The notes below the pieces were generated by a model. The model was not told where the DNA came from. It worked only from the letters and a program-made list of their open reading frames with translations, and searched no databases. A program made the translations under genes and the position numbers. Shown here one piece after another: positions 4,087-5,905 of a stretch of 5,905 bases of DNA. Within the stretch, counting starts at the first letter, position 1, and the number at the start of each line of letters is the position of its first letter. The stretch covers positions 1 through 5,905 of the forward strand of contig JAYEJT010000008.1 of NCBI GenBank assembly GCA_034660675.1, read 5' to 3'. The stretch comes from CG03 sp034660675. Its GTDB lineage: Bacteria; CG03.

Positions 4087-5499
4087 ATGCGGAGAAGAGA
4101 ATCCAAGAATATTATACTCATAGAAGTTGACGCTGATGAGAAGCGCGCTGCGTATTTGCGCGGCCGCGAGGTGCAGGAACTTATCATAGAGCGGAAGGAA
4201 GAGCCGTCCAGGATAGGTGACATATATTACGGCAGAGTGGCGGGCGTTAACAATGCCATTCATGCCGCGTTTGCGGATATTGGAATCGGCAGAAACTGCT
4301 TTCTCCCTTTCTCGGATTATCCTGAAAAAATAAAAAAAGGAGATAGAGTTTTTGTTCAGATTGCAAAAGATGAAATCAAGACAAAGCCCGCCCGTCTCAC
4401 CGGATACATATCAGTGCCGGGCAGGTTTCTCATATTTATGCCTAATTCGCGGCGGGGCGGGGTTTCCAAAAATATTACGGACAGGAAGGAACGGTTTCGT
4501 TTGAAAAAAACAATGGGCGGGCTTCAGTCCGGCTTCGGCGGCGCATGGATAGCCAGAACTCAGGCATCCGGCCGCCCGGAAAAAGAAATAAAAGGTGACG
4601 GTAAATTTATTGCTTTATTATGGAAACAAATAGAAAAAGAAAAAAGTAAAGATATCAAAGCGGGTCAGGTCTACTGCATGCAGGATTTTACCCCGAAAAT
4701 AATCAGGGAAATGCTCAATGATAAGACAGATGCTATTTATGCGGAGTCTGCCGCGGAGTTTGAAAAGGCAAAACAATATTTGAAGCAGACTGCCCCTGAA
4801 AAAAAATCAGCACTTTCGCTGAATAAAGAAAAACGCAGCCTGTTTGAAATTTACGGCGTTGAAAAAGTCATAAGGGATCTCACCAAGCCGTCGGTCGCGC
4901 TGCCGTCGGGAGGTGAGATAGTTATTCAGTCCACCGAGGCGCTCACGGCTATTGATGTGAACAGCAAGGGTTTTAAAAAGAAGGGTTCGGTGGAGGATAC
5001 CTCTTTTTTCACCAACAAGGAAGCGGCGAAGGAAATAATGAGGCAGATAAGGCTCAGGAACATAGGCGGCATAGTTGTTTGCGATCTTATTGATATGGAT
5101 AAGTCTTTACACAGGAAGGAAATTTATGGCATAATGAAAGAAGCGGCCTCATTTGACAGGGCCAAGATTGATATTCTGCCGCTGAACCGGCTGGGTCTTG
5201 TGGAAATTACAAGACAGCGCCTGGAGGATAATATCCTTGAAAAAGTGAGCGTTAAGTGTTCCCACTGTGATGGGAGCGGCCGCGTGTTGTCGCCGCGGAC
5301 GATGCTCATAAGGATAAAGAGGCATTTGATGAAAAACAAAAGGAACATTCTGGGGGTGTCGGTGAACATTTTTGTCCATCCGTCGGTTGCTGACATGTTT
5401 ACTGAAGAAACGATAGACGCGTTATCGGCATCCACCGGTAAAAGAATAAGAATTCGCGCGGACTACAAAATTTCGGAGCAGGAATATGAGGTCGAATAA
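4087..5499 (+). CDS. rng: Ribonuclease E/G family endoribonuclease
   Basis: From ATG 4087 the protein has 470 residues, close to RNase G and the catalytic half of RNase E. The N-terminal S1 RNA-binding domain is seen in IGDIYYGRVAGVNNAIHAAFADIG (broken here into IGDIYYGRV and AAFADIG, about 43-66) and GRNCFLPF. The catalytic DNase I-like region holds AIDVNS (Asp290) and VCDLIDM (Asp333), matching the two magnesium-binding aspartates. CSHCDGSGRV (Cys391, Cys394) is the zinc-link that joins subunits. ITRQR (374-378) and the C-terminal small domain are also present. There is no long disordered degradosome tail, so it is RNase G-like: single-strand A/U-rich cleavage in 16S rRNA 5' maturation and mRNA turnover, often with 5'-monophosphate sensing. 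A TTG at 4072 in the same frame would add five residues. No strong ribosome site precedes either start, and ATG 4087 is preferred. The gene overlaps the downstream prepilin gene by 14 bp. Confidence 0.96.
   Translation: MRRRESKNIILIEVDADEKRAAYLRGREVQELIIERKEEPSRIGDIYYGRVAGVNNAIHAAFADIGIGRNCFLPFSDYPEKIKKGDRVFVQIAKDEIKTKPARLTGYISVPGRFLIFMPNSRRGGVSKNITDRKERFRLKKTMGGLQSGFGGAWIARTQASGRPEKEIKGDGKFIALLWKQIEKEKSKDIKAGQVYCMQDFTPKIIREMLNDKTDAIYAESAAEFEKAKQYLKQTAPEKKSALSLNKEKRSLFEIYGVEKVIRDLTKPSVALPSGGEIVIQSTEALTAIDVNSKGFKKKGSVEDTSFFTNKEAAKEIMRQIRLRNIGGIVVCDLIDMDKSLHRKEIYGIMKEAASFDRAKIDILPLNRLGLVEITRQRLEDNILEKVSVKCSHCDGSGRVLSPRTMLIRIKRHLMKNKRNILGVSVNIFVHPSVADMFTEETIDALSASTGKRIRIRADYKISEQEYEVE
5475..5478 (+). 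promoter_or_regulatory. Ribosome binding site of the right-hand prepilin gene
   Basis: GGAG lies 7 nt before the ATG at 5486, inside the rng coding sequence, and AGGA follows closer to the start. It fixes the prepilin start and indicates that rng and the prepilin gene share a transcript. Confidence 0.7.
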
Positions 5500-5905
5500 A
5501 GCCTTTACGCTGGTTGAGCTGATGATAGTCATCAGCATTGTCGGTATGTTGTCGACCATTGCGATACCGAAATTTTCGGATATGGTGAGAAAGGCCGAGG
5601 AGGCTGTTACAAAAAACAATCTCGGCATATTGAGATCTGTGACATCAATCTATTATGCTGATCACACGGGGGTTTGGCCTTATGAGAATACGGACCTTTC
5701 CGCAGATGGTTCGCTTGACAACACCTGTAGTTTGCTCTCCGTGATTGACGGCGGTATTGCTATTGCTCCCAAATATGTGAGCGAAATTCCGGTGGTTAAG
5801 ACAGGGATAAGAGATTATGCTCACGAGAAAGACAATGCAGTTACTGTGGCGGAAGACGGAGGAACATATAGTTACGATGACAAAACTGTTCTTGAGAATG
5901 ATTCC
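5486..5905 (+). CDS. Type IV prepilin-like / pseudopilin protein (runs off right edge)
   Basis: The frame is open from ATG 5486 for 140 codons to the window end. The leader is only six residues (MRSNKA), followed by FTLVELMIVISIVGMLSTIAIPKF, split here as FTLVELMIV then ISIVGMLSTIAIPKF. That is the standard type IV pilin N-terminus with Phe7 as +1 and Glu11 at +5. The residue before the cleavage site is Ala, not the usual Gly. A helix with RKAEEAVTKNNLGILRSVTSIYYADHTGVWP follows, typical of the helix-to-globular transition of GspG-like pseudopilins and small pilins. The later part is acidic, with one cysteine (residue 77) and several Tyr/Asp residues. The start overlaps the end of rng by 14 bp, so the two are cotranscribed, an odd pairing of an RNase with a pilin. 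Whether it is a major pilin, a minor pilin or a secretion pseudopilin is not decidable here. Confidence 0.92.
   Translation, partial: MRSNKAFTLVELMIVISIVGMLSTIAIPKFSDMVRKAEEAVTKNNLGILRSVTSIYYADHTGVWPYENTDLSADGSLDNTCSLLSVIDGGIAIAPKYVSEIPVVKTGIRDYAHEKDNAVTVAEDGGTYSYDDKTVLENDS

Noticed and set aside
5124..5628. Minus-strand open frames opposite rng and the right-hand prepilin gene
   Set aside because: They are antisense to strongly supported genes, and neither shows a domain or a ribosome site.

Overview
The window looks like a bacterial chromosome segment of moderate GC with densely packed genes. The lineage cannot be fixed from the sequence alone. The two type IV prepilin-like genes, especially the rightmost one (N-methylation motif, then an N-terminal region of the style KFSDMVRKAEEA...NNLGILRS...IYYADHTGVWP), resemble the many small pseudopilins of Elusimicrobiota and related uncultured phyla. 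That is a recollection of style, not a search result. The tRNA gene does not encode its CCA end.

Layout. From about 3576 down to 1 runs a tight minus-strand gene string: a small GGQ-domain release-factor-like protein, a nucleoside phosphorylase/nucleosidase-fold protein, a family 2 glycosyltransferase, an uncharacterised 173-residue protein, a radical SAM protein of the spore photoproduct lyase family, and the first 39 codons of a prepilin-like protein that leaves the window. Four consecutive gene junctions overlap (8, 25, 11 and 23 bp) and the last gap is 8 bp, so this is very probably one translationally coupled operon. Upstream of it, also on the minus strand, is an intact tRNA-Val(UAC). 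The 218 bp between the tRNA and the release-factor gene hold an unusual structured segment: a 125-bp hairpin-rich interior flanked by a perfect 33-bp direct repeat that contains the last 17 bp of the tRNA. On the plus strand, divergent from the tRNA, lie a full-length RNase E/G-type endoribonuclease (rng) and a second prepilin-like gene whose start overlaps the end of rng; this gene runs off the right edge.

How the genes may work together. The operon mixes translation rescue (GGQ protein), nucleoside chemistry, sugar transfer, radical SAM chemistry and a pilin-like protein. The most concrete link is that MTA/SAH nucleosidases also cleave 5'-deoxyadenosine, the by-product of radical SAM enzymes, so the nucleosidase-like protein could service the radical SAM protein. 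The radical SAM protein appears to lack the cysteine that spore photoproduct lyase uses to quench the product radical, which argues against a plain spore-DNA-repair role. The points that most deserve a second look are the tRNA-derived mini-element (3621-3811), the cysteine-less SPL homologue with its unknown partner, and the nucleosidase/radical SAM pairing.
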